From assembly GCA_017469945.1 (NCBI GenBank), contig JAFUFI010000002.1, forward strand, positions 1-64,000: DNA of 64,000 nucleotides. The letters run 5' to 3'. This stretch comes from Lachnospiraceae bacterium (GTDB taxonomy: Bacteria; Bacillota; Clostridia; Lachnospirales; Lachnospiraceae). The position numbers and the translations under genes were made by a program. A model generated the notes under the pieces. It was not told the origin of the DNA. It worked only from the letters and a program-made list of their open reading frames with translations, and ran no database searches. Numbering within the stretch: position 1 is the first letter of the stretch; every line of letters begins with the position of its first letter. Below, in pieces: positions 52,148-60,614 of the stretch.

Positions 52148-52233
52148 TGCCGGAAACCCGGGCTCGGGGATCCGGCTTATAGACGTTGTAGATGTTTTAG
52201 ATTTTTTGGAAACGGGAAAGGAGGAGTGTGAAT

Positions 52234-52506
52234 ATGACAACCGAAGCAGTCACAGAAATGGTCAGACAGGCTCTATATGTTATTCTTGAAACCGCACTGC
52301 CTCTTTTGCTTGTATCTATGGCAATCGGTCTCATCGTCAGTATTTTCCAGACAGTTACTTCCATCCAGGAGCAAACGCTCACATTTGTTCCGAAGCTGAT
52401 CGGAATCTTCCTTACCCTTATGATCCTCGGCGGATGGATGATGAATACCATCGTTGAGTATACCACCAACCTTTGGACAACCTTTAGCTATTACGTACAC
52501 AGATGA
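52234..52506 (+). CDS. fliQ: Flagellar export gate protein FliQ
   Basis: The ATG at 52234 is correctly spaced from AAAGGAGGAG; the GTG at 52228 is too close. The 90-residue product has two membrane helices with ALPLLLVSMAIGLIVSIFQ and SIQEQTLTFVPKL, the FliQ signature. Overlaps fliR by four bases. Confidence 0.95.
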   Translation: MTTEAVTEMVRQALYVILETALPLLLVSMAIGLIVSIFQTVTSIQEQTLTFVPKLIGIFLTLMILGGWMMNTIVEYTTNLWTTFSYYVHR

Positions 52507-53285
52507 TTGATTATTCTTTTTCATTTTATGATCTTGAATATTTTCTGCTGATATTCGTGAGAGTGAGCATGTTCGTATACATCGCTCCTTTTTTCAGTAT
52601 GACAAATACGCCGAGAAATGTGAGAGTCCTTCTCAGCATATTTATCTCTTATCTGCTGTACAACACCCTTACACCGTCTCAGGCTGTCGTTACGGATTCC
52701 ATCGTCGAGCTTGGCCTTATCGTTGCCAAAGAGGCAATTACGGGACTGCTTATAGGATTGTCCGTTAATATTTGTCTCAGCATACTGAATTTCGCGGGTA
52801 CTGTGGCGGATATGGAGACGGGACTTTCAATGGTTACCATCTTTGATCCCACAACGAGACAGAGTACATCAATAACCGGTGGTATCTACAATTATTCCTT
52901 TAATCTGATGATGCTTGCCAGCGGACTTTATATTTATCTTTTGGGAGCTTTAAAGGATACCTACACGCTGATACCCGTTAACGGAGCCATCTTTAACGGA
53001 GAGTCCCTTGTTAATTCCGCTCTGACCTTTATGGCGGATTATATACTTATCGGCTTTAGGATCATGCTTCCGGTATTCGCGGCTATGCTGATGCTTAATG
53101 CGATCCTTGGTATTATGGCAAAGGTTTCGCCGCAGATGAATATGTTCGCCGTAGGTGTACAGCTTAAGATAATCGTCGGACTGGGAATACTTTTCCTTAC
53201 GGCGAGCCTTCTTCCCACAGCGGCGGATATGATCTATACCGAGATGAGAAAGATGATGGTGCTTTTTGTAAAAGGCATGATTTAG
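52503..53285 (+). CDS. fliR: Flagellar export gate protein FliR
   Basis: The 260-residue membrane protein with about six helices has PFFSMTNTPRNVRVLLSI near the N terminus and KEAITGLLIGLSVNICLSI, typical of FliR. It completes the FliPQR gate. ATG overlaps the fliQ stop. Confidence 0.94.
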   Translation: MIDYSFSFYDLEYFLLIFVRVSMFVYIAPFFSMTNTPRNVRVLLSIFISYLLYNTLTPSQAVVTDSIVELGLIVAKEAITGLLIGLSVNICLSILNFAGTVADMETGLSMVTIFDPTTRQSTSITGGIYNYSFNLMMLASGLYIYLLGALKDTYTLIPVNGAIFNGESLVNSALTFMADYILIGFRIMLPVFAAMLMLNAILGIMAKVSPQMNMFAVGVQLKIIVGLGILFLTASLLPTAADMIYTEMRKMMVLFVKGMI

Positions 53286-53302
53286 GTTTTAAGGGAGGGT
53301 CT

Positions 53303-54412
53303 ATGATATTTGAATATACTTTGACCTTCTTTGCCGAAGGCCAGGGCGGTGAAAAAACAGAGCCCGCCACAGACAAAAAACTAGACGATGCCAGAAAAGA
53401 AGGTCAGGTTGCAAAGAGCAGAGAAATAGCAAACTGCCTTGCACTCCTTTCGCTTTTTATAGTTTTAAAAGTACTTTTGGGATATATAGGCGGCAGCCTT
53501 AAAAATGCTTTTTCCGTGGTATACGGAGAGATTTCCAATGTGGTTGTATTCTGGAACGGGCAGATGCCGGTCAACGATACAAACATACTTTTCAGAAGAA
53601 TGATCTATACGATACTGATGATCATCCTTCCGATACTGCTCATAGGCTTTGCGGTCGTTTTCCTTTCAGACCTTTTACAGGTTCGCTGGAAACCTACGGC
53701 CAAGCCACTTGCCCCGAAGTTCAACAAGATAAACCCCATATCCGGATTTAAGAGGATCTTTTCATTAAACTCTCTGATGGAGCTTTTTAAATCTATTTTT
53801 AAACTGCTTCTTATCGGGCTTGTTGCTTATAATTACGTTTCGAAAAATATAGGACTGATCTTTTCTTTTTACGATCAGGAATTCTCCTTTGCCCTTGGAA
53901 ATATCGGTAAGCTTGTAACCGACCTTGGCATAAGGATATCCGCCCTGTACATAATTATTGCGGGAACGGATTTTATATATCAGCGCTGGAAGTTTTCAAA
54001 AGATATGAAGATGACCAAGCAGGAAGTTAAAGACGAATACAAGCAAATGGAAGGTGATCCCCAGATAAAGGGAAAGATCAGGCAAAAGATGATGGAAGCC
54101 TCGAGAAGGCGTATGATGCAGGATCTCCCTAAGGCTGATGTCGTGATCACCAACCCTACCCATTACGCAGTTGCTATCAGATACGACCCCCAGATCATTG
54201 ATGCACCGATGGTTATCGCAAAGGGAGAGGGATATCTTGCACAGCGTATAAAGGATGTGGCTAAAGATAATGGGATCCACATCGTTGAGAATAAGCCCTT
54301 AGCCCGTATGCTCTACCACAACGTAGACATCGGTCAGGCCATCCCGCCGGAGCTTTATCAGGCGGTAGCCGAAGTTCTCGCCTTTGTATACCACCTTCAG
54401 GGTAAGGTATAG
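53303..54412 (+). CDS. flhB: Flagellar export switch protein FlhB
   Basis: FlhB controls substrate switching from hook to filament. The 369-residue product has GEKTEPATDKKLDDARKEG at the N terminus, four membrane helices and the cytoplasmic domain with the self-cleaving motif NPTH in ADVVITNPTHYAVAIRYD. Cleavage after N cooperates with FliK. Confidence 0.97.
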   Translation: MIFEYTLTFFAEGQGGEKTEPATDKKLDDARKEGQVAKSREIANCLALLSLFIVLKVLLGYIGGSLKNAFSVVYGEISNVVVFWNGQMPVNDTNILFRRMIYTILMIILPILLIGFAVVFLSDLLQVRWKPTAKPLAPKFNKINPISGFKRIFSLNSLMELFKSIFKLLLIGLVAYNYVSKNIGLIFSFYDQEFSFALGNIGKLVTDLGIRISALYIIIAGTDFIYQRWKFSKDMKMTKQEVKDEYKQMEGDPQIKGKIRQKMMEASRRRMMQDLPKADVVITNPTHYAVAIRYDPQIIDAPMVIAKGEGYLAQRIKDVAKDNGIHIVENKPLARMLYHNVDIGQAIPPELYQAVAEVLAFVYHLQGKV

Positions 54413-54447
54413 TTAAATAAAAAAATAACCGAAAGGAGGAAACGAAT

Positions 54448-56499
54448 ATGAACTTTTTGAAGAAAATTCCCTTCAAAGATTTTGCGGTTGCGCTCTATAT
54501 CGTAGTTGCAATCATAATGCTCATTATTCCGATTCCTCCTTTTCTTTTGGATATTTTACTTGCACTTGACTTTGCGCTTTCGATGACGATAATGTTCGGA
54601 ACCATGTTTGCGTCGGAAGTACTTGATATGTCGTTTTTCCCGACCCTGCTCCTTTTTACCACCGTATTCAGGATCGGTCTAAACGCCTCATCAACAAGAC
54701 AGATTCTTTTAAACGGATATGCGGGTAATGTCGTTCAGACCTTCGGTAACTTCGTCGGCGGCGGTAATCTGGTCGTCGGTGTTATCGTCTTTATAATCCT
54801 TATCATCGTCCAGTTTATGGTCATCAACAAAGGTTCGGAGCGTGTATCCGAAGTAACCGCAAGATTCACCTTGGACGCTATGCCGGGTAAACAGATGGCG
54901 ATAGACGCCGACCTAAACACAGGCGCAATTGATGATGCTGAGGCGAAGAGAAGAAGAGACAAGATACAGGAAGAGGCAAGCTTCTTCGGATCTATGGACG
55001 GTGCTACCAAGTACGTTAAGGGAGATGCCACCGCGGGCCTTATAATCACATTTATCAACATCATCGGCGGTATCGCGATGGGAATGCTTTTTAGCGGACT
55101 TTCCATCCAGGACGCTCTTTCAAAATACGCTATATTAACCATCGGTGACGGACTTGTCTCTCAGATTCCTTCCCTGATGACGGCTTTAAGTACAGGTATC
55201 CTTGTTACCAAGGGAAGCAAGACCGAGAATTTTGGTCTTACTATTTTAAATCAGCTTTTCAGAACTCCACAGTCCATGTTCCTTGTGGGCGGTGTAATGA
55301 TCATCCTCGGAATCTTTACGCCTCTTAATGATATTTTATTCCTTATCATCGCGGCGTTTTTCATCTTCCTCGGAATCAGACTAAGCCGCAAGGCTAAGAT
55401 AGCCGCCATCGAGACGGAGGTCAGCGAAGAAGAGGCGGAGGCGGAGGAGATAAGGCAGCCTGAAAATGTTAACTCTCTTCTTGCCGTAGACCCTATCGAG
55501 TTGGAGTTCGGATATGGTATAATTCCACTAGCGGATCTTAATCAGGGTGGTGACCTTTTGGACCGTGTCGTTATGATCAGACGTCAGATTGCCCTTGAAC
55601 TCGGTACCGTTGTCCCCATCATCAGACTTCGCGACAATATACAGTTAAACCCCAATCAGTATATTATTAAGATAAAGGGTATTCAGGTAAGCGAAGGCGA
55701 GATTCTTTTTGACCATTATATGGCTATGAACCCGGGGTATGTGGAAGAGGAGATAACGGGTATTCCCACCTTCGAGCCTTCATTCCACCTTCCCGCCACA
55801 TGGATCACGGAAGGACAGAGAGAGCGTGCGGAGAGCCTTGGATATACGGTTGTCGATCCACCTTCGATCATCGCGACACACCTTACGGAGATCATCCGTC
55901 AGCATATCGACGAGCTCCTTACAAGACAGGATGTTCAGAGCCTCTTAAACAACTTAAAGGACTCCAATCCTTCCCTTGTGGAGGAACTTACTCCGAAGCT
56001 TCTTGGACTCGGAGAGATACAGAAAGTGCTCCAGAATCTGCTTAGAGAGGGAATCTCGATCAGAGACCTTCTTACGATCCTTGAGACTCTTGCGGACTAT
56101 GCACCGACCACAAGGGATACGGATATTCTTACGGAATATGTAAGGCAGTCTTTAAAGAGAGCTATCTCAACAAAGTACTTCCCTCCCAACGAGACCAGCA
56201 GCGTTGTTACCCTGGACCCCAAGATCGAGCAGGAGATCATGGGAAGCGTCAAGCAGACGGAAACCGGTGCTTTCCTCAATATGGATCCTCAGCGCTCAAG
56301 GGCTATTGTGGATTCGGTTGGAAAAGAAGTGGAGAAACTGGAGAATCTCGGAAAGACTCCTATTGTTATAACATCACCTATCGTACGAATGTACTTCAAG
56401 CGTATGACTGAGGACTATTACAGAGATCTGGTCGTTGTTTCATACAACGAAATAGAATCAAACGTAGAATTACAATCAGTAGGAATGGTAACCGCATAA
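54448..56499 (+). CDS. flhA: Flagellar export apparatus protein FlhA
   Basis: FlhA is the largest gate subunit and docks chaperone-substrate complexes. The 683-residue product has about eight membrane helices in its first half, the FHIPEP motif region (RFTLDAMPGKQMAIDADL) and a cytoplasmic domain with linker (about 330-683). AAAGGAGG precedes the ATG. flhF begins two bases after the stop. Confidence 0.97.
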   Translation: MNFLKKIPFKDFAVALYIVVAIIMLIIPIPPFLLDILLALDFALSMTIMFGTMFASEVLDMSFFPTLLLFTTVFRIGLNASSTRQILLNGYAGNVVQTFGNFVGGGNLVVGVIVFIILIIVQFMVINKGSERVSEVTARFTLDAMPGKQMAIDADLNTGAIDDAEAKRRRDKIQEEASFFGSMDGATKYVKGDATAGLIITFINIIGGIAMGMLFSGLSIQDALSKYAILTIGDGLVSQIPSLMTALSTGILVTKGSKTENFGLTILNQLFRTPQSMFLVGGVMIILGIFTPLNDILFLIIAAFFIFLGIRLSRKAKIAAIETEVSEEEAEAEEIRQPENVNSLLAVDPIELEFGYGIIPLADLNQGGDLLDRVVMIRRQIALELGTVVPIIRLRDNIQLNPNQYIIKIKGIQVSEGEILFDHYMAMNPGYVEEEITGIPTFEPSFHLPATWITEGQRERAESLGYTVVDPPSIIATHLTEIIRQHIDELLTRQDVQSLLNNLKDSNPSLVEELTPKLLGLGEIQKVLQNLLREGISIRDLLTILETLADYAPTTRDTDILTEYVRQSLKRAISTKYFPPNETSSVVTLDPKIEQEIMGSVKQTETGAFLNMDPQRSRAIVDSVGKEVEKLENLGKTPIVITSPIVRMYFKRMTEDYYRDLVVVSYNEIESNVELQSVGMVTA

Positions 56500-56500
56500 A

Positions 56501-57823
56501 ATGATTATTAGAAAATTTGTCGGAAAAACTGAAAGCGAAGCAGCCGCGGCCGCACAAAAAGAGCTTGGGGACGGATACGTTATTATGAACGTAAAAAGTG
56601 TTAAACCCAAGGGGGCCTTCTCTGTATTCCGTAAAAAGCAGGTGGAACTTACCGCCGCAAAGGAGGATGACGAGGAGCCTATCCGCCAGATAAGAAAGAT
56701 AGCTCAGGCACAGGTTGAAGCTCAAAAAAAATCCCTGCCACCTCTTTCGGGAGCGGGAGTCGTGCAAAAGGAAAAGGAGCCTGCTCCTTCCGGTCCTTCG
56801 GAAAAAGATAGGAGCGCATCTGTTATATCCGCTGCAGATTCTTCAGCTCTTGAAAAGAAGCTTGATAATCTCCAGACCCTTTTGGAAACTCAGATAAACC
56901 GTGAAAACAATGTTATCGGTTCCGCCAGGGATAATGCAGACAAGGCAGGCTCGGCCGTAGGAAAAGAGCGCCCGGAAAGCAAAGACAGGAAAGAAGAGAT
57001 AGAAGAACAGATAGAAGAACAGGAAAAGGAAGTGGACAGATTCCTCAGACTTCTCTACAACACAATGGTAGAGAACGAGGTGGATGAAAAGTACGCCGGA
57101 GAGATCATCGGGGAAGCGGAGAGCCTTAAAAAGCCGGGCCTTTCCATGGATTTCATTTTAGGAAACATCTACCAGAAGATGATACTTAAATTCGGAAAAT
57201 CCGACGGAATCCTTCCCGCCGAAAAAGGACCCAGAGTAGTATTCTTTATCGGCCCCACAGGAGTCGGAAAGACAACAACCATCGCCAAGATTGCCAGCAG
57301 CATATCTCTTGCGGAGAAAAAGAAGATCGCTCTTCTTACCACAGATACTTACAGGATCGCGGCTACGGACCAGCTTAGAACCTATGCGGGTATTTTGGGA
57401 GTTCCTTTCAGAGTTATATATGAGCCGGATGAACTTACCAAGGCTTTTGAAGATTTTGCGGATTGCGATTATATCTTTGTTGATTCCGCGGGACATTCCC
57501 ACAGAAACGAGGAGCTTCTCTATAAACAAAAGGAGTTTATCGAGGCTTCAAAGGAAATGGAAACACAGATATTCCTTGTGCTTTCCGCAACCACAAAATA
57601 CAAAGACCTTAAAAAGATTACCGACAATTACAAAGAAATCTCCGATTATCAGCTTGTATTTACAAAGCTTGATGAAACCGGAGAATACGGAAATCTTTAC
57701 AATATGAAATGTGAGTCGGGAGCAACGATAGCTTATATCACATGTGGACAGAATGTACCTGACGACATCGAGTCCTTTAATCCACAAAAGATAGTTAAGC
57801 AGTTGCTTGGCGGAAAACACTGA
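56501..57823 (+). CDS. flhF: Flagellar placement GTPase FlhF
   Basis: FlhF is an SRP-type GTPase that places flagella. The 440-residue product has a basic B domain (1-60), a variable acidic linker with coiled coil (about 60-190) and the NG domain with GPTGVGKTTTIAKIASS (P-loop, about 250-266), TDTYRIAATDQL and FTKLDETGEYGN. Pairs with flhG. Confidence 0.94.
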   Translation: MIIRKFVGKTESEAAAAAQKELGDGYVIMNVKSVKPKGAFSVFRKKQVELTAAKEDDEEPIRQIRKIAQAQVEAQKKSLPPLSGAGVVQKEKEPAPSGPSEKDRSASVISAADSSALEKKLDNLQTLLETQINRENNVIGSARDNADKAGSAVGKERPESKDRKEEIEEQIEEQEKEVDRFLRLLYNTMVENEVDEKYAGEIIGEAESLKKPGLSMDFILGNIYQKMILKFGKSDGILPAEKGPRVVFFIGPTGVGKTTTIAKIASSISLAEKKKIALLTTDTYRIAATDQLRTYAGILGVPFRVIYEPDELTKAFEDFADCDYIFVDSAGHSHRNEELLYKQKEFIEASKEMETQIFLVLSATTKYKDLKKITDNYKEISDYQLVFTKLDETGEYGNLYNMKCESGATIAYITCGQNVPDDIESFNPQKIVKQLLGGKH

Positions 57824-57851
57824 TTATCGCCGGGGGAGGCAAAGGAGTACT

Positions 57852-58721
57852 ATGGATCAGGCTGAAAGCTTAAGAATGAAAACCGCCTTAGAGCAGCAAA
57901 AGACTCTTGCGAGAGTCATCACGGTAACAAGCGGAAAAGGCGGCGTCGGAAAATCAAATACAGCCATCAATCTTGCTATACAGTTTAGAAAAATGGGGAA
58001 GAGGGTTATTATCCTCGATGCTGATTTTGGACTTGCAAATATTGAAATAATGTTTGGCGCGGTTCCCAAGCATAATCTCTGCGACCTTATATACCAGGGC
58101 AAAAACATCAGAGATATCATCACATGGGGACCCGGCGAGGTAGGCTTTATATCGGGAGGCTCCGGAATTGCCGGTATGAGCAATCTGAGCGTTGATTACC
58201 TTAATTATATCATCAGAAATCTTTCCGAACTGGATTCTATTGCTGATATAATTATCGTAGATACGGGAGCGGGAATATCGGATGCGGTACTTGAGTTTCT
58301 TGTGGCCAGCGGAGAGATAATCGTTATGACTACTCCGGAACCCACAAGTATTACGGACTCTTACTCGCTTTTAAAAGCCCTTAGCAGACATCCGAGATTC
58401 AACCAGACAAACACGCAGATAAAGATGATCGCCAACAGGGTCGAAAAAGAGTCGGACGGAGAGCTCCTCTTCAGAAAACTCTACGCGGTCGTACAAAGAT
58501 TTTTAAGACTTCCCATGAGTTATCTGGGATCCGTACCGCAGGATATGCAGCTTTCGAGAGCTGTAATGCAGCAGGTACCCGTATCCATCGCAAGTCCGGG
58601 AGCAAAGTCGAGCCAGGCTTACGAGCGTATCGCCGCAAGACTGCTTGATAAGGAAAGCGAGCTTAAGGGAACCAACAGAGGAATGGCAGCATTCTTCTCA
58701 CACATAATGGGGAAAAAGTAG
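57852..58721 (+). CDS. flhG: MinD-like ATPase FlhG (FleN/YlxH)
   Basis: FlhG limits flagellar number and stimulates FlhF. The ATG at 57852 follows AAAGGAG; the open frame starts earlier, inside flhF. The 289-residue product has a FlhF-activating N terminus (QAESLRMKTALEQQ), the deviant Walker A SGKGGVGKSN and the VDTGAGIS switch region, and ends in a membrane-targeting helix-type tail. Confidence 0.94.
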   Translation: MDQAESLRMKTALEQQKTLARVITVTSGKGGVGKSNTAINLAIQFRKMGKRVIILDADFGLANIEIMFGAVPKHNLCDLIYQGKNIRDIITWGPGEVGFISGGSGIAGMSNLSVDYLNYIIRNLSELDSIADIIIVDTGAGISDAVLEFLVASGEIIVMTTPEPTSITDSYSLLKALSRHPRFNQTNTQIKMIANRVEKESDGELLFRKLYAVVQRFLRLPMSYLGSVPQDMQLSRAVMQQVPVSIASPGAKSSQAYERIAARLLDKESELKGTNRGMAAFFSHIMGKK

Positions 58722-58756
58722 AATCAAATTTGGGGTATTAAGGAGAAGATATCGAT

Positions 58757-59482
58757 ATGATCAATAAGTTCATCAAAGAGGGAGACCGGGTTGAACTCAC
58801 TCAGGTAGGCGGGAAGGTAATACTTGCGGAGGACGGAAGCGAGCTCCGTAAGCAGTATCATACAAAGATTTCCGCTATTACTTCGGAGGACACCTTAGAG
58901 CTCCTCATGCCTATGGAAAAGACCAAACTTATCCTTCTTCCCATTGATGCGGAGTATAATGTTGTTGTATATACCGAGGCGGGACTTTTCCAGTGCTTTG
59001 CAAGGGTTATAGACAGATACAAGGATGACGGGATGTTTTTCCTTGCGATCGAACTTACGAGCAACCTTCGCAGATACCAAAGAAGAGAGTATTACAGATT
59101 CAGCTGTGCTCTCGAGATGTGTGCGAGAAATCTCGAAGAAGAAGAAATAAACGCTGTCGAGAAAAAATCCAAGATATGGCTTCAGCCCAACAGACCTATT
59201 AAAAGAAGCGTTATCGTGGATATATCCGGTGGCGGAATAAGATTTTTATCTAACCAGAGGTACGAAGTAGGAAGCATGATCTATTGTTCCTACAATCTCG
59301 TCAGAGGAAACGACAGAAAGCAATACGAGCTGGTCGGCAAGGTTCTCGATGTCAGAGAACTCGAGCAAAGACCGGGCACTTTTGAACACAGGGTTCAGTA
59401 CTACAATATCGACGAAGCAACAAGAGAAGAGATCATTCAGTTTATCTTCGAAGAAGAGCGAAAAGTTCGCAGAAAGAGTTAG
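58757..59482 (+). CDS. PilZ domain protein, YcgR-like c-di-GMP effector
   Basis: The 241-residue product has an N-terminal YcgR-N-like beta domain (about 5-100) and a C-terminal PilZ domain (about 105-235) with the c-di-GMP motifs R110-EYY-R114 and D155-I-S157-GG-G160. YcgR-type proteins bind c-di-GMP and brake the motor at MotA/FliG. The motility operon location supports this role. Confidence 0.9.
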   Translation: MINKFIKEGDRVELTQVGGKVILAEDGSELRKQYHTKISAITSEDTLELLMPMEKTKLILLPIDAEYNVVVYTEAGLFQCFARVIDRYKDDGMFFLAIELTSNLRRYQRREYYRFSCALEMCARNLEEEEINAVEKKSKIWLQPNRPIKRSVIVDISGGGIRFLSNQRYEVGSMIYCSYNLVRGNDRKQYELVGKVLDVRELEQRPGTFEHRVQYYNIDEATREEIIQFIFEEERKVRRKS

Positions 59483-59491
59483 GTAAATGCT

Positions 59492-60574
59492 ATGAATAAG
59501 AAAAAAATTCTGGTTGTAGATGACTCTGCACTTATGAGAAGAGTGCTATGTGATATAATCGAGTCAGATGACAGATTCGAAGTTGCAGGTAAGGCTGTAA
59601 ACGGTCTTGAAGCCTTCGACCTGATCAGCAGAAATCAGTACGATGCGGTTGTCCTCGATGTAAACATGCCTAAGATGAACGGCCTTGAACTTCTCGAGGA
59701 ACTTCGCAAGTACAAGATCAAAGCCCGCGTTATGATGGCGAGTACGGATACGAGAGAAGGAGCTCAGACAACTCTTGATGCTCTCGAACTCGGAGCTCTG
59801 GACTTTATTCATAAACCGGACAATGCTTATCAGTGTAAAGAAGGTATCTTCCCTACTGAGTTTCTCCGTGTTTTAAGCGGCGTAGTAGTCAGTAACTATC
59901 CCGTATTTCAAAGCAAAGAGAAGATCGAGGAAGAAAAGAACAAGAGTCAGAAAGTCCTTGAGATCATCAAGAAGACTGCAGACAAGGTTCCGGGAAACAA
60001 GATCGTTGCGATCGCAAGCTCTACCGGCGGCCCCAAGGCTCTTCAGTCCGTCATTCCAAGACTTCCCGCAAATCTCGATGCGCCCGTGCTTCTAGTTCAG
60101 CATATGCCCATCGGATTCACCGCTTCTCTTGCAGAGAGACTTAACAACCTCAGCGAGATCAAGGTGGTTGAGGCGTCAGAAGGTCTTACCGTAGAAAAAG
60201 GAACGGTCTATATCGCTCCCGGCGGAAAGCATATGAACCTTGCCACATCAGCCGGCAAGTACACCATACATCTTTCCGACGAGCCTTCGAGAGAAGGAGT
60301 TAAGCCTTGTGCGAACTATATGTACGAGTCGCTTATAGAGAGCAAGTTCGACAACATCATTTGCGTTGTTATGACGGGAATGGGTGCCGACGGAACCGAA
60401 GGTATCAAGAATCTTAAAGCCAAAAAGAAGATTCATGTTATCTCTCAGAGCAAAGAGACCTGCACAATCTACGGTATGCCAAAGAGCGTTGACGTTGCCG
60501 GACTTTCGGACCAGTCGGCTCCTCTCGACGACTTAGCGCAGGAAGTGATCCTCAGAGTCGGAATCGCAAAATAA
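59492..60574 (+). CDS. cheB: Chemotaxis methylesterase/glutamine deamidase CheB
   Basis: The 360-residue product has an N-terminal receiver (D10, D11 and phosphoacceptor D56 in VVLDVNMPKMNG) and a C-terminal methylesterase (about 165-358) with S in IASSTGGPKAL, H in VQHMPIGFT and D in MTGMGADGT. CheB demethylates chemoreceptors. No cheR is visible in the window. Confidence 0.96.
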   Translation: MNKKKILVVDDSALMRRVLCDIIESDDRFEVAGKAVNGLEAFDLISRNQYDAVVLDVNMPKMNGLELLEELRKYKIKARVMMASTDTREGAQTTLDALELGALDFIHKPDNAYQCKEGIFPTEFLRVLSGVVVSNYPVFQSKEKIEEEKNKSQKVLEIIKKTADKVPGNKIVAIASSTGGPKALQSVIPRLPANLDAPVLLVQHMPIGFTASLAERLNNLSEIKVVEASEGLTVEKGTVYIAPGGKHMNLATSAGKYTIHLSDEPSREGVKPCANYMYESLIESKFDNIICVVMTGMGADGTEGIKNLKAKKKIHVISQSKETCTIYGMPKSVDVAGLSDQSAPLDDLAQEVILRVGIAK

Positions 60575-60614
60575 ATTCTTCTTCACGAAGTAAAAACAAC
60601 GGAGGTTTGAAATT

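Noticed and set aside
59492..60574. Second CheY-like regulator rather than CheB
   Set aside because: The complete methylesterase domain with its S, H and D residues follows the receiver.
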